Positions 16,538 to 27,248 of a stretch of DNA of 51,723 bases are shown here, piece after piece. The translations under genes were made by a program, and so were the position numbers. Position 1 is the stretch's first letter; every line of letters begins with the position of its first letter. The notes beneath the pieces are model-generated. The model was given only the letters and a program-made list of their open reading frames with translations. It was not told the origin of the DNA and made no database searches. Source of the DNA: Gammaproteobacteria bacterium (lineage in GTDB: Bacteria; Pseudomonadota; Gammaproteobacteria; Legionellales; Legionellaceae); the NCBI GenBank assembly GCA_022600575.1, contig JAHZKF010000041.1, positions 1 to 51,723 on the forward strand, written 5' to 3'.

Positions 16538-18052
16538 TTACCAAAGTGTGTAATTCCCTTTGGAGTCAGACTCGCTAATAATGTATTTAACAGCTTCTAT
16601 GACATCATGAGTAGAACATTGCTTGCATGCACCTTTAGGATGATGTTCTCCATTCATCGTGCTCTGTACGAGTATGTCTACGTTTTTTGAAATAAGAGGC
16701 TTCCAAGCAGTTTTGTCTCCCAATTTCGGAGCACCTAAATTACCCGTGTTATGGCATGCACTACATTTTTCTTCATAGATAGCTTTGCCTGTTTTAGGCT
16801 TTGCTGTTAGCTTTTGGGCCTCTACATCGAGCCACTGTGAGCGTGATAGCGACGCATTTAAAATGTAATCTACAGCCGACATAATATCGTTTTCGGAACA
16901 AGTGACACAAGCACCTTTAGGAGGCATGCTGTTGTAACCGTCGATGGCATTTTTATAAAGTGCTTTTAAGCCTCCGTCTTTAAGGCGCATGGTCCAGTTT
17001 GGGCCATTCCCGATTCGGGGTGCAGTCATTTCACCATTCTGATGGCAGATGGTGCAGGCATGTAAATACACTTGCCTACCGCGCGCAAGGCTTGGCGGGT
17101 TGTCTGATGGAGGTAAGCCTAAGGGCTCTTCGCTGACAACCGTTTTGATGTAAGTTGCCATGGCAAGGTGATCAGCATTGGTTAAGTAACGCAAGCTATT
17201 ATGATTGACTTCAGCCATAGGGCCTGAGACGGGGCCTGCGCCATTAATGAGTTCGCTCTTTGCAAAGACATCTACTACTTCCTGATGTGTTGCTGTTTCA
17301 AGTCCATATTTGGTGATATTAGGTGCCCAATAGCCATCAATAAAGGTACCGGTGAGATAATATTTATCTTTAGGCGCACCGAGCGGATTTAAGGGGGTGT
17401 GGCACATGCTGCAGTGTCCTAATCCATCAACAATGTATTGGCCTCGGTTCCATTCATCAGATTGAGTAGGATCAGGTTTATAGGCTTCTCTTGGATAGAA
17501 AAACAACATATCCCAACCATATAATGCAAATCGTGCGCCAGGAACGTTAAAGGGAAAAGGAAGCGCTGTGTTTTTGCGCTCGACAGCTGGAATATTCATG
17601 AAGTAGGTGTATAAGTCACGCGCATCTTCATCTGTCATATTAGCAAAATAAAGGTAAGGAAACACAGGGAAGTAAGGCTGCTTTTTGGGATTTTTTCCTT
17701 CTTTTAGTGCGCGGATAAAGTCGGCCTCGGTCCATGAGCCAATACCGGTTTTAACATCAGGTGTAATATTAGGACTATAGAATGTGCCAAAAGGGGTTGC
17801 GATGGATAAACCACCTGCAAAAGGTTTGCCACCTTCGCTGACATTGGTGTGACAAGCCATACAGTCGCCCATTTTTGCTAAATACTCACCTCTTTTAATT
17901 TGGGCAGCTTTCACGCCTTCGGCAGGTTTTGTTGCAGGGTAGTCAGCGTAATAGCCATCGTTTAATTTAAGCGCCTCAGCATGCAGGGGCAATTGGAGTG
18001 CGAAAGTAAAGGTGACAAGCAAGATAAATTTATTTTTATAAAAAGAGCTCAC
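16538..18052 (-). CDS. Tetraheme cytochrome c
   Basis: This is a 504-residue exported protein with a signal peptide (to about residue 26). Four heme motifs are seen: CMACH (64), CSMCH (214), CTICH (333) and CSACH (430). The first half resembles the cytochrome subunits of membrane dehydrogenases. The second half is two cytochrome c5-like domains, each ending with the c5-type CxxC disulfide (CVTC at 382 and CKQC near 474) rather than a damaged heme motif. It is encoded just upstream of coxB in the same direction, so it probably feeds electrons to the oxidase. The exact donor is unknown. Confidence 0.9.
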   Translation of the reverse strand: MSSFYKNKFILLVTFTFALQLPLHAEALKLNDGYYADYPATKPAEGVKAAQIKRGEYLAKMGDCMACHTNVSEGGKPFAGGLSIATPFGTFYSPNITPDVKTGIGSWTEADFIRALKEGKNPKKQPYFPVFPYLYFANMTDEDARDLYTYFMNIPAVERKNTALPFPFNVPGARFALYGWDMLFFYPREAYKPDPTQSDEWNRGQYIVDGLGHCSMCHTPLNPLGAPKDKYYLTGTFIDGYWAPNITKYGLETATHQEVVDVFAKSELINGAGPVSGPMAEVNHNSLRYLTNADHLAMATYIKTVVSEEPLGLPPSDNPPSLARGRQVYLHACTICHQNGEMTAPRIGNGPNWTMRLKDGGLKALYKNAIDGYNSMPPKGACVTCSENDIMSAVDYILNASLSRSQWLDVEAQKLTAKPKTGKAIYEEKCSACHNTGNLGAPKLGDKTAWKPLISKNVDILVQSTMNGEHHPKGACKQCSTHDVIEAVKYIISESDSKGNYTLW

Positions 18053-18079
18053 GCTCCCTCCTATTATATTCTTAATATT

Positions 18080-18439
18080 CTAATTTAAATCAGTGTTCAC
18101 AAAAATATCGTCGCCATCCACGCGAGTTGGATAAACATGTAATGGTTTGGGGCAAGAAGCTTTTGCAAGCAAAGGTCCGACAATAGGTGGCCAGGGCGAC
18201 CAAGATACAACGGCCCCAGTATCGAGGTCAAATGTACTTTTGTGAAAGGGACAAACCAGCTCGCATTGCTCGGTGATTTTTGCTTTTTTTAAGGGTAGCT
18301 TTAAGTGCGGACATTGTGCTTGCACGGCATGTGCTTTATCTTCGTGCCAAATGAACAAAAGCTTGTGGTCATTAAGGGTTAAATTGATGCGTTCGGCATC
18401 TTGTAGTGCTTTTAAAGCGACCGCTTTCTCCCATGCCAT
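18080..18439 (-). CDS. Rieske [2Fe-2S] protein
   Basis: The 119-residue protein has both Rieske ligand pairs: CPHLKLPL and CPFHKSTFDLDTG. It has no membrane anchor or signal peptide, so it resembles the soluble Rieske ferredoxins of oxygenase systems rather than the bc1 subunit. The start at MAWEKAVAL (18439) has AGGA eight bases upstream. It heads the leftward oxidase cluster, 27 bases before the cytochrome c gene. Its partner is unknown. Confidence 0.88.
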   Translation of the reverse strand: MAWEKAVALKALQDAERINLTLNDHKLLFIWHEDKAHAVQAQCPHLKLPLKKAKITEQCELVCPFHKSTFDLDTGAVVSWSPWPPIVGPLLAKASCPKPLHVYPTRVDGDDIFVNTDLN

Positions 18440-18588
18440 GGCATGTATCCTTTGATAGGTTGTAAAAAGAGTAGACGCGATCATAACAGTGCTACGCGTT
18501 TTCTGCTAGAGGCTTTTACATGCTTTGCTTGCGCTTCGGGTTAACTTCATCTATGTTAGAGGAATCCATATTTGAGGAATAATAAAAG

Positions 18589-19566
18589 ATGCTGGCACGT
18601 TGGTTGACTTTGATGTGTGTCATCTGTCTCGTTTCGGGCTGTCCTGCGGTGAGAAAAAACATCCCGCCTCAGTTAATTGAGCCTCAACAACTTCATCCTG
18701 TAACACAAGTACGACCCGTGCCGGCTTTTACGCAAGTGTATATTCAAGGTCCATTTAATGTGCGCTTAAAAACAAACAAACATCAAAAGCCAAGCCTCAA
18801 GCTTTATGGCGACAATGTTGATTTAACCCACATTCAGACTTATGTGAAACAGGGCGTGTTATACGTTTCTGTTGGGCCTAAAAAAGGACATATTGGGAAG
18901 CACCGTTTGCGAATGGGGCAAGTTAAATTAGATATTAATGTTCCTCATCTACACGGTTTTGTTTACAGGGGAGAAGGGGATATCACGGCGCACAATATTC
19001 ACGCAAGCCCATTGAACCTTTGGATTATGAATTCAAAACAGTCAACCTGGGATGGGTCGATAAATTTACGACGTTTAGTGGTATCAGGAAGCGGTACAAC
19101 TAAAATAACAGGCATTCATAGTGAAGATTTACGCGTTACTTTAGTGGGTTCGCCCAAAGTGGAGCTAAAAGGGAAGGCGAATTTAAGGCGCTTAAACATG
19201 GATGGTAAGGGAGAGCTTTCTTTCCATTGGGTTAAAAGTACAGATTTGATTGTTCGACTAGCAGGGGCGTCACGACTCATGCTTGCAGGGACTGTCAACC
19301 GGTTAGATGGTGTGTTTTCAGGTAAGTCACATTTTGATGGACGTTATTTGCGCGTTAAAGAAGCTTTCGTGAAAACCAATGATGAAGCTGTTTCTGATAT
19401 TGCGGTGGTTGATATACAACATACCTTGGCGCGTGATAAGAGTGATATCTATTATTATAATTTACCTTTGTTTAGATCTGATTTTATGGCGCGAAACGGG
19501 GCAGTCTTAGATATGCGACCAGAAGACCTTATTTTGCTTCAAAATGATACGGCCTATGACCATTAG
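18589..19566 (+). CDS. Lipoprotein with GIN/DUF2807-type beta-helix domain
   Basis: The N-terminus is a lipoprotein signal with lipobox LVSGC (residues 14-18). The rest is a right-handed beta-helix-like run of short strands of the type found in DUF2807 (GIN domain): VYIQGPFNVRLKT, LYGDNVDLTHIQTYVKQGVLYVSV, then repeated GSGTTKITGIHSEDLRV-like turns. GAGGAATAAT precedes the ATG. It is probably anchored in the outer membrane facing the periplasm. Function of the family is unknown. It converges with the hydrolase gene, three bases apart. Confidence 0.75.
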   Translation: MLARWLTLMCVICLVSGCPAVRKNIPPQLIEPQQLHPVTQVRPVPAFTQVYIQGPFNVRLKTNKHQKPSLKLYGDNVDLTHIQTYVKQGVLYVSVGPKKGHIGKHRLRMGQVKLDINVPHLHGFVYRGEGDITAHNIHASPLNLWIMNSKQSTWDGSINLRRLVVSGSGTTKITGIHSEDLRVTLVGSPKVELKGKANLRRLNMDGKGELSFHWVKSTDLIVRLAGASRLMLAGTVNRLDGVFSGKSHFDGRYLRVKEAFVKTNDEAVSDIAVVDIQHTLARDKSDIYYYNLPLFRSDFMARNGAVLDMRPEDLILLQNDTAYDH

Positions 19567-19569
19567 ACT

Positions 19570-20547
19570 TTAATCAAGTTTGTCTTTTAGAAACGCGGGG
19601 ATACGCTCCTCTAACCAATACCTTGGTCTTCCTGGTATTTTGCCACTGATAAATCCGACGTGGCCACCGTTGGCACTGAGTTCAAAAGTAATGTGTGATG
19701 ACAGTTCAGTTGTTGTTGGTAACGCTTTAGGTGTCATGAAAGGATCATCTGATGCATGTATGATTAAAGTGGGGGTCTCAATTTTTTTTAAAAATTGACG
19801 CGAGCTAGATTCACGATAGTAGGTTTCTGCATTGGCAAACCCATGTAACGGTGCTGTTATTTGTTCATCAAACTTAGAAAAAGAGTCAAGTGATTCGAGA
19901 TTGTGAACATATGATGCCATGGTATGAGGGTATTTTTTAAGTTTACGTTTAAACATGACACGCAGACTATTAAGCATGTACCGTTGATAAATACGAGGGA
20001 ATCCTTGGTTTATGTGTTCAACAAGAAGACGCAGGTCAAATGGCGCTGAAATGGCAACGGATGTATGAATGAATGATTGAGCGCCTTGTTCTCCGAGCCA
20101 TTTTAGTAAAACGTTTCCACCAAGAGACACACCAACTACCGCCTTTTTTGTATGGGGCTCGCGTATATTTAATGTTTTGAGTAAGTGATGAAGATCACCT
20201 GTCTCTCCGGAGTGATAGGTTCGAGCTAAACGATTAGGCTCTTTACTTGCGCCACGGAAATGCATAAAAACAGCTCGCCAACCATGGCGGTTATAGGCTG
20301 CAAGTTGTCCAGCAACATATGAAGAATCAAGGTTTCCGCCAAGACCATGTAAGAGAATAACCAAGGGGCTATTTATATTAAGATGATGCGTCGCCCAAGC
20401 TAAATCCACAAAATCTCCATCTGGGAGCTCTAGGCGCTCGATGCGGTTAATAGGGGCTTTTTTGCGAAGCGTTAAGCTGCGAAAGATGGTTTGTGCATGC
20501 GCATTGGAAAGCCACCAGGCGGGTTTAAATGAGCTGTCAATGTGCAT
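19570..20547 (-). CDS. Alpha/beta hydrolase, YheT family
   Basis: The 325-residue protein matches the YheT/COG0429 group. It shows SSFKPAWWLSNAHAQTIFRSL at the N-terminus, the oxyanion region LLHGLGGN, the nucleophile elbow GVSLGGN and the late Asp/His motifs HASDDPFM and NGGHVGF. Members are predicted esterases of unknown substrate, related to eukaryotic ABHD1/3 phospholipase-like proteins. It ends three bases from the convergent lipoprotein gene. Confidence 0.88.
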   Translation of the reverse strand: MHIDSSFKPAWWLSNAHAQTIFRSLTLRKKAPINRIERLELPDGDFVDLAWATHHLNINSPLVILLHGLGGNLDSSYVAGQLAAYNRHGWRAVFMHFRGASKEPNRLARTYHSGETGDLHHLLKTLNIREPHTKKAVVGVSLGGNVLLKWLGEQGAQSFIHTSVAISAPFDLRLLVEHINQGFPRIYQRYMLNSLRVMFKRKLKKYPHTMASYVHNLESLDSFSKFDEQITAPLHGFANAETYYRESSSRQFLKKIETPTLIIHASDDPFMTPKALPTTTELSSHITFELSANGGHVGFISGKIPGRPRYWLEERIPAFLKDKLD

Positions 20548-20637
20548 AGGGATTGTTTTTGTGTTTAAAGTGGAACTATTTTAACACATCAAGGACATTA
20601 CAAAAACAATTGTTAGGCGAGAGAAAGACGCTCCTTT

Positions 20638-21423
20638 TTAAGGGCTATTAATGCAATCAATGATGGTTTGAATATCGCCATCGAGAGGGATGGCATGTGC
20701 TGAGTGGTCAAGCCAATGCGTCGTGCAATGGCTGCTGGACTCAAATTGCTTGATAACATGAGGGGAATCAACCACATCATCATGCGATCCTAAAAAAAGG
20801 TCGACTTGACAGCTAGGAAGGATAAATTGCGTTTTTTCGATGAGCGTGAATAATTCAACGAGCGTTTTAAGAGGGAGTTTTTTGTAAGCAAGTTCTTCAT
20901 GTCCATGGGTAAATAAATTACCAGCATGATTCTTGATTTGTTTTATCCCGCAGGCATGTAGTAGGCGAGCTGCAGTTTTTGCAAGACGCATGTTAAAGCG
21001 AAGCTTTAGTGCGGGCGCAAGGAGGTAGAGATGTTGTATGGGAAATTGGTGTGCGAGATGACAAGCAAGTACGCCTCCTAGCGAGAGACCAATCACTTCA
21101 ACCGTTTTGTATTGCTCAATCAGTGGTTTGCAAGCGGCAACTGCTGCAGAAAGCCATTGATCATGCGTGGCACTTGTGAAGGCTGCGATATTTTCAGCAT
21201 GTCCCGGAAGTGTTGGACAAACCAGAGCGTCGTAGTTATTAAGAGCAGGCCAAATGGCGCGGTAGACAGCAGGAGAAGATGAAAATCCGTGTAGTAGGAG
21301 CAATGCGCGTTCGTTGCCTCCGTTACGTTTATCAATCGGGGCTAGGCGTCCAATATCTGATTCAAGTAAGGGACGTATAGCTTGGCCACGCCACATGTAT
21401 TGAAAATCGTCTATATTAATCAT
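20638..21423 (-). CDS. Alpha/beta hydrolase (carboxylesterase-like)
   Basis: The 261-residue protein has LLLLHGFSSSP near residue 41, the nucleophile elbow GLSLGG around residue 116, an acidic residue in GSHDDVVDSPH and a C-terminal HSAHAIPLD. The short lid and the HGFSSSPAVYRAIWPAL block resemble monoglyceride lipase/carboxylesterase Est30-like enzymes. The substrate is not predictable. It shares direction with the YheT gene, 90 bases apart. Confidence 0.85.
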   Translation of the reverse strand: MINIDDFQYMWRGQAIRPLLESDIGRLAPIDKRNGGNERALLLLHGFSSSPAVYRAIWPALNNYDALVCPTLPGHAENIAAFTSATHDQWLSAAVAACKPLIEQYKTVEVIGLSLGGVLACHLAHQFPIQHLYLLAPALKLRFNMRLAKTAARLLHACGIKQIKNHAGNLFTHGHEELAYKKLPLKTLVELFTLIEKTQFILPSCQVDLFLGSHDDVVDSPHVIKQFESSSHCTTHWLDHSAHAIPLDGDIQTIIDCINSP

Positions 21424-21614
21424 ACATCACCCCTCCAAACCGTTGACAGTTAGGCTTAAGCTATGCGATATTTACGCCGCGAGGTTGGACTTGCTATGTG
21501 TCATTCCACTGGGTCAATTGGCGACACACTGATTGGCCCTTTTTATATTTTTATTCATCCCTATTCTTAAGTGTAGCGGATTTTTTGTGTTCCAAAAAAC
21601 GTAATTTCACTTTC

Positions 21615-21767
21615 TTACAAAAATCTTTTATCTCTTTTATGTGCTTGGTGTGTATCTGTTCTTTTTTTTATAGGTGATGCGTTTGAGTTTGGCGGGGCGT
21701 GAGGGGTGGAACATGCGATGAGGCTTATTATTCCTAAAAAACAGAGTGCAAATGAAACCTTTTTCAT
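21615..21767 (-). CDS. Small lipoprotein (50 residues)
   Basis: A short frame encodes MKKVSFALCFLGIISLIAC followed by a Pro/Asn/Ser-rich and then strongly basic tail (HQAHKRDKRFL). The lipobox LIAC (residues 16-19) and the well-spaced GGAAAG before the ATG support a real gene. The mature peptide would be about 32 residues, similar in size to entericidin-type or other tiny lipoproteins, but there is no sequence match I recognise. It lies alone in the interval 21424-21842. Confidence 0.6.
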   Translation of the reverse strand: MKKVSFALCFLGIISLIACSTPHAPPNSNASPIKKRTDTHQAHKRDKRFL

Positions 21768-21842
21768 GATCTTTCCTATTTGTTTTTTATGAGCCTTGTA
21801 AGAAAGCGTAACATGATTGAGTAAATTATTTGGATTTTATTG

Positions 21843-22082
21843 TTAGTTTTTCTTTTTTTCGGGACTGGTTGTGTCTGGATGGGCATTTTCTTTAGGGATA
21901 TAGAGTGTTGTCGGTGTTATGCCTGGAAAGAAAGCAAGCCATTTGATATTTGCGTTGGGTTTTGTACTGGGTGATAGGAAATATTCAGTAGGGTTTGTAA
22001 AGCAAGAAAAAAAAGCTGTAGCGCTAGATGCATAAGCAATATTTTTTTTGGTCGTTGCATCGTCATCGTCTGGAGATTTCAT
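21843..22082 (-). CDS. Hypothetical small ORF, doubtful
   Basis: This 79-codon frame starts MKSPDDDDATTKKN and ends SPEKKKN; the middle is hydrophobic with aromatic residues (FFSCF, WLAFFPG). A longer reading from 22130 would start inside the cold-shock gene's terminator, so the inner ATG is used. There is no clear ribosome binding site and no recognised family. It may be non-coding. Confidence 0.25.
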   Translation of the reverse strand: MKSPDDDDATTKKNIAYASSATAFFSCFTNPTEYFLSPSTKPNANIKWLAFFPGITPTTLYIPKENAHPDTTSPEKKKN

Positions 22083-22110
22083 AGGGTCATTGAAGTGGTA
22101 TGGGAGGACT

Positions 22111-22142
22111 AAAACGAGTAGATTACGCAACCTACTCGTTTT
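22111..22142 (-). terminator. Bidirectional terminator after the cold-shock gene
   Basis: A perfect 11-bp stem (aaaacgagtag / ctactcgtttt) with a 10-base loop begins 15 bases after the cold-shock stop codon. T-runs form the end of the stem on both strands. Confidence 0.8.
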
Positions 22143-22156
22143 GGGCTGAGATGGGA

Positions 22157-22378
22157 TTACTCTTCAGTAATCAGCACGCTCTCTGCTTGAAGACCTTTAG
22201 GTCCTTCTGTTACAGCGAACTCAACACGTTGGTTTTCATACAGTGTTTTGCGGCCTGCTTCACTGATAATTGATCTAAAGTGAACAAAAACGTCATCTTG
22301 ACCACTATCACGGCTAATAAAGCCATACCCTTTTTCATCATTAAACCACTTTACGTGGCCAGTTTCTTTTGCTGACAT
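22157..22378 (-). CDS. Cold-shock domain protein
   Basis: The 73-residue single-domain protein has both RNA-binding motifs, KGYGFI (RNP1 region) and VFVHF (RNP2), and starts with [15 protein letters not shown]. It belongs to the CspA family of nucleic-acid chaperones. GGAAAGGAAAC directly precedes the ATG. The monocistronic unit ends at the hairpin at 22111-22142. Confidence 0.95.
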   Translation of the reverse strand: MSAKETGHVKWFNDEKGYGFISRDSGQDDVFVHFRSIISEAGRKTLYENQRVEFAVTEGPKGLQAESVLITEE

Positions 22379-22496
22379 GTTTCCTTTCCAATATTAAATG
22401 AGAACCATACTTGTGCGATGCAACAAGCCCCAAGAGTATAACGAGCTTTTTTAGGAATGGCGAGGCGTTCTCATGCAAATAAAGTGAAAAATAGGT

Positions 22497-22979
22497 TCAT
22501 TTATCAAGTAGTTGCTGGATACTTTTTTCAATTTGTGCGGGGGTTGTTAAGGGTAAAAATTGTTTTAAAACATCGCCGTTGCGGGAGATTAAAATTTTAG
22601 TGAAATTCCAAGGAATAAAAATCCAAGGTTTTTTTTGAATATGTTGCGCTAAATAAGCATACAGAGGAGACTGATGAGGGCCTTTGACATTTATTTTTTC
22701 AAATAAGGGAAACGTAATGTTAAAGCAGCTCTCGGTAAATTGTTGAATGGCTTTAGCATCCCCTGATTCTTGATGTAAAAATTGATTGCAGGGGAAACCA
22801 AGTACTTGGACACCGAGCTCTTTGTAGTCACGATAAAATTGTTCAAGTGCTTTGTATTGGGAGGTAAAGCCGCAACGACTCGCAACATTTACAATGAGTA
22901 AAATATCTCCTTGATAAGGCGCGAGCGTTGTTTTGGTGCCATCTAATGTTTTAAGCGGAATATCATAGAGTGCTTTCAT
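22497..22979 (-). CDS. Glutathione peroxidase family (Cys type)
   Basis: This is a 160-residue thioredoxin-fold peroxidase. The peroxidatic residue is Cys36 (NVASRCGFTSQY), not selenocysteine. The conserved LGFPCNQF and WNFTKILI follow. Cys64 and Cys85 are candidates for the resolving residue; many bacterial members in fact use thioredoxin. The start overlaps the prlC stop by four bases, so the two are co-transcribed. Confidence 0.92.
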   Translation of the reverse strand: MKALYDIPLKTLDGTKTTLAPYQGDILLIVNVASRCGFTSQYKALEQFYRDYKELGVQVLGFPCNQFLHQESGDAKAIQQFTESCFNITFPLFEKINVKGPHQSPLYAYLAQHIQKKPWIFIPWNFTKILISRNGDVLKQFLPLTTPAQIEKSIQQLLDK

Positions 22980-24991
22980 GTTTCAATGCCATGATGTCTT
23001 AAAAAAGCATCTGTTGTGGGCGCGCGTCCTCGGAAAGTCTTGAAAAAGTCAGCGGCTTTCATTGAGCTGCCCACTTCGAGAATTTGGGTTAAAAAATCTT
23101 GTCCGGTTTGAGGATTAAAAATACCCTCATCTTCAAAGCGTGAAAAAGCGTCACTTGAAAGCACTTCAGCCCATAAGTAACTGTAGTATCCTGCTGCGTA
23201 TCCACCTGCAAACAGATGTGAAAAGCTTTGGGCAAAGCGATTATAGGAGGCTGTTGGTAGGACTTGTGTTGTTTCCCGAACTAATTTTATCGTGTCGTTA
23301 AGCCAAGCGGGATTATCACCTGGATAAGCTTCATGCAGCAGAAAATCAAACCAGGCAAACTCGAGTTGCCTAATTAAATGTAGGCCTGCTTGAAATTGTT
23401 TGGATGCCAGTAAGGCATCAAATAAGGTTTGAGGCAGTGCTTCACCTGTTTCAACATGCTGTGAAAGTTGTTTAAGTGCGTCTTTATCCCAGCAAAAGTT
23501 TTCGAAAAACTGACTGGGTAGTTCAACGGCGTCCCATTCAACGCCTTGAATCCCTGAAGCGCTTAAATAATCGACTTGTGTTAAGACATGGTGCAAGCAG
23601 TGTCCGAGTTCATGAAAAAGTGTAATGACTTCATCATGTGAGAGGGTTGGCACATTGTATGATGCTGATTTTGCAAAATTACACGTTAAAAAAGCAATCG
23701 GGGGTTGAATGCTGCCATCAATTCGTTTTCGACGACTTTGTGCATCATCCATCCAGGCACCACCCCGTTTATTGGGGCGCGCAAATAAGTCCATGTATAA
23801 ATAACCACGAAGTTGTTGTTGATTATCATGAATTTCGTAGCAAGTGACATCGGGGTGCCAAGTATCAACGGAGGCAGTAATATCTTTAAGTTGCATACCA
23901 TAAAGCGTTTTAATGATATTAAAAATGCCTTTCATCACATGTGGGAGCGGAAAATAAGGCCTAAGGGCTTCGTCGTTTAGAGCGTATTCAGCTTCTTTTC
24001 TCTTTTGAGACACATAGGCAACATCCCAGGGTTGTAGTTCTGAGATATTGCAGTGTTTTTCTGCAAAAACTTTCAGTGCTTTGACCTCTGTTTTGGCTTG
24101 GGGGAGCACTTGCCTAACAAGGGTATTAATAAAGTCAAAAATGTCAGCGGGTGTATCTGCCATTTTAGGGGCAATAGACAATTCTGCATAGGAGTCGAAA
24201 TCGAGAAGATGTGCTTTTTCATCGCGCAAGGCTAAAATTTCTTGAATGAGGACGGTGTTATCAAATTCACCGGCATGAGGGCCTTGGTCTGAAGCACGTG
24301 TAACGTAAGCTTCATAAAGTGTTTCGCGGAGCTTTCGGTCATCGGCATAAGTAGCTACAGCTAAGTAGCAAGGGATTTCAAGATTTAAGATAAAACCTTC
24401 TTGTTTTGCTTTTTTAGCGCGTTCGCGAGCACTTAAAATAGCATGCTCTGGCATGCCAGCTAAGCGTTTTTCATCAGTAACAGGGAGTGTATATGCTTCA
24501 ACAGCATCGAGTATATTTGTTTCAAACTGGTTCGATAGCTCGGCAAGACGCGTGCTAATCGCTTCAAAGCGTTTTTGTTTTTCAGGAGCTAAGGCAACCC
24601 CTGCGAGTTTAAAGTTACGTAGGGTATCTGCCATAATTTTTTGTTGTGTTGAATTAAGCGTACTTGTATTGATTGAAGCTAAGGCTTGATAGAGCGCTTG
24701 ATTATGAGAGATGGATGCTTCATAGGCAGATAACATAGGTAAACATGCTTTATAGGCTTCACGTAATTCAGGCGAATTCATAACGGAATGCAAGTGCGAA
24801 AGGGGTGACCAGCGTTTGGATAACTCATCATCTAAGTCATCTAAGGGATGCATGAGGTTATCCCAGGTGAAGGTTTGATTTGCCTTGAGCAAGGCATCGA
24901 TCTTTTTTTTATTTGTTTCGAGTAAGGCTTCAAATGTTTTTGGAAAAGTTGCGGCATCAAAGCTTGAAAAATGGGGGAGTTGGTTTGTCAT
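22976..24991 (-). CDS. prlC: Oligopeptidase A (M3 zinc metallopeptidase)
   Basis: The 671-residue enzyme is close to the E. coli length. The zinc motif is HELGH at 460-464 and the third ligand lies in GVEWDAVELPSQFFENF. It is a cytoplasmic thimet-type oligopeptidase that degrades signal peptides and other short peptides. It is the first gene of a two-gene leftward unit with the peroxidase. Confidence 0.96.
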   Translation of the reverse strand: MTNQLPHFSSFDAATFPKTFEALLETNKKKIDALLKANQTFTWDNLMHPLDDLDDELSKRWSPLSHLHSVMNSPELREAYKACLPMLSAYEASISHNQALYQALASINTSTLNSTQQKIMADTLRNFKLAGVALAPEKQKRFEAISTRLAELSNQFETNILDAVEAYTLPVTDEKRLAGMPEHAILSARERAKKAKQEGFILNLEIPCYLAVATYADDRKLRETLYEAYVTRASDQGPHAGEFDNTVLIQEILALRDEKAHLLDFDSYAELSIAPKMADTPADIFDFINTLVRQVLPQAKTEVKALKVFAEKHCNISELQPWDVAYVSQKRKEAEYALNDEALRPYFPLPHVMKGIFNIIKTLYGMQLKDITASVDTWHPDVTCYEIHDNQQQLRGYLYMDLFARPNKRGGAWMDDAQSRRKRIDGSIQPPIAFLTCNFAKSASYNVPTLSHDEVITLFHELGHCLHHVLTQVDYLSASGIQGVEWDAVELPSQFFENFCWDKDALKQLSQHVETGEALPQTLFDALLASKQFQAGLHLIRQLEFAWFDFLLHEAYPGDNPAWLNDTIKLVRETTQVLPTASYNRFAQSFSHLFAGGYAAGYYSYLWAEVLSSDAFSRFEDEGIFNPQTGQDFLTQILEVGSSMKAADFFKTFRGRAPTTDAFLRHHGIET

Positions 24992-25092
24992 GAGTCATCT
25001 ATAAAAAATGTTTATTGTCCAAGTATACAGAAATTGGTGCTCTTTTGTATTTATCGGTATCATGCGCAAAAGATTTTTAATGATGAGTTTAC

Positions 25093-25968
25093 ATGCGTTC
25101 GGTTAAAGCAAAACTTTTTTTGCAGTACACTTTGCCTAAGAAAGCACTGACAGTGTTTGGTGGCTTACTTGCGAATGTTAAAGTTGTTTGGGTTAAAAAT
25201 TATTTAATTCGTTACTTTCTGAAAAATCATGATGTGAACATGCAAGAAGCAATTCACGAATCAATAGAAGCATATATTAGTTTTAATGATTTTTTTACAA
25301 GGCATCTAAAGTCAGGTTTAAGGCCTATTGCTGCAACAGATATCGTTTCTCCTGTTGATGGGTTTGTGAGTGAGTTCGGGCGTATTGAAAAAGGGCAGCT
25401 GTTACAGGCAAAAGGGAAGTATTATTCAGTACAAGATTTATTGGCTGTAGATAAAGCACAAAGCGATGTATTTGAAGCGGGTTCGTTTGCCACACTTTAC
25501 TTATCACCTAAAGATTATCATCGGGTGCATATGCCACTTGCAGGTCAACTTCAACAGATGACGCATGTGCCTGGCACCTTATTTTCGGTGCAACCGGCAA
25601 CAACACGACATATTCCTAAGCTTTTTGCGAGAAATGAGCGATTAGTTCTTTTATTTGAAACCGAACTGGGGCCTGTTGCAGTTGTGTTTGTTGGCGCAAC
25701 GGTTGTGGGTGCAATTGGGACTTGTTGGCAGGGGGACTTGCCAAGACCACGAGATATTAAATCTTATGATGATGACGTACTGCAGTGGTCTGATGCCCAA
25801 AAAACGCTTAAAAAAGCGGATGAGCTTGGGTATTTTAAGTTAGGCTCAACAGTCATTTTATTATTTGCAGCGAACGTGAATTGGACACCAGCCCTTAAAG
25901 CTGGAATGAGTATTCGACTGGGAGCAGCCCTTGGGGATGTGCTGGGAAATTCTATCAAAGAACAATAA
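25093..25968 (+). CDS. psd: Phosphatidylserine decarboxylase proenzyme
   Basis: The enzyme makes phosphatidylethanolamine from phosphatidylserine at the inner membrane. The 291-residue proenzyme has the self-cleavage motif LGST at 250-253; the Ser becomes the pyruvoyl group. Asp89 (SPVDG) and the DYHRVHMP His residues complete the catalytic set. N-terminal LQYTLPKKALT matches the family. It starts the rightward psd-eno-dsbB-tgt-tsaC run and is 9 bases from eno. Confidence 0.96.
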   Translation: MRSVKAKLFLQYTLPKKALTVFGGLLANVKVVWVKNYLIRYFLKNHDVNMQEAIHESIEAYISFNDFFTRHLKSGLRPIAATDIVSPVDGFVSEFGRIEKGQLLQAKGKYYSVQDLLAVDKAQSDVFEAGSFATLYLSPKDYHRVHMPLAGQLQQMTHVPGTLFSVQPATTRHIPKLFARNERLVLLFETELGPVAVVFVGATVVGAIGTCWQGDLPRPRDIKSYDDDVLQWSDAQKTLKKADELGYFKLGSTVILLFAANVNWTPALKAGMSIRLGAALGDVLGNSIKEQ

Positions 25969-25974
25969 GGATGA

Positions 25975-27237
<1,263 letters not shown>

Positions 27238-27248
27238 GGAGCTAGAAG

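Noticed and set aside
16538-18052. Two CxxCS motifs in the tetraheme cytochrome as damaged heme sites
   Set aside because: Their position after MPPKGA-type sequence near domain ends fits the conserved disulfide of cytochrome c5, not a lost heme site.
21843-22130. 95-codon reading frame starting at 22130
   Set aside because: Its first codons lie in the cold-shock gene's terminator hairpin; only the inner start at 22082 was listed, with low confidence.
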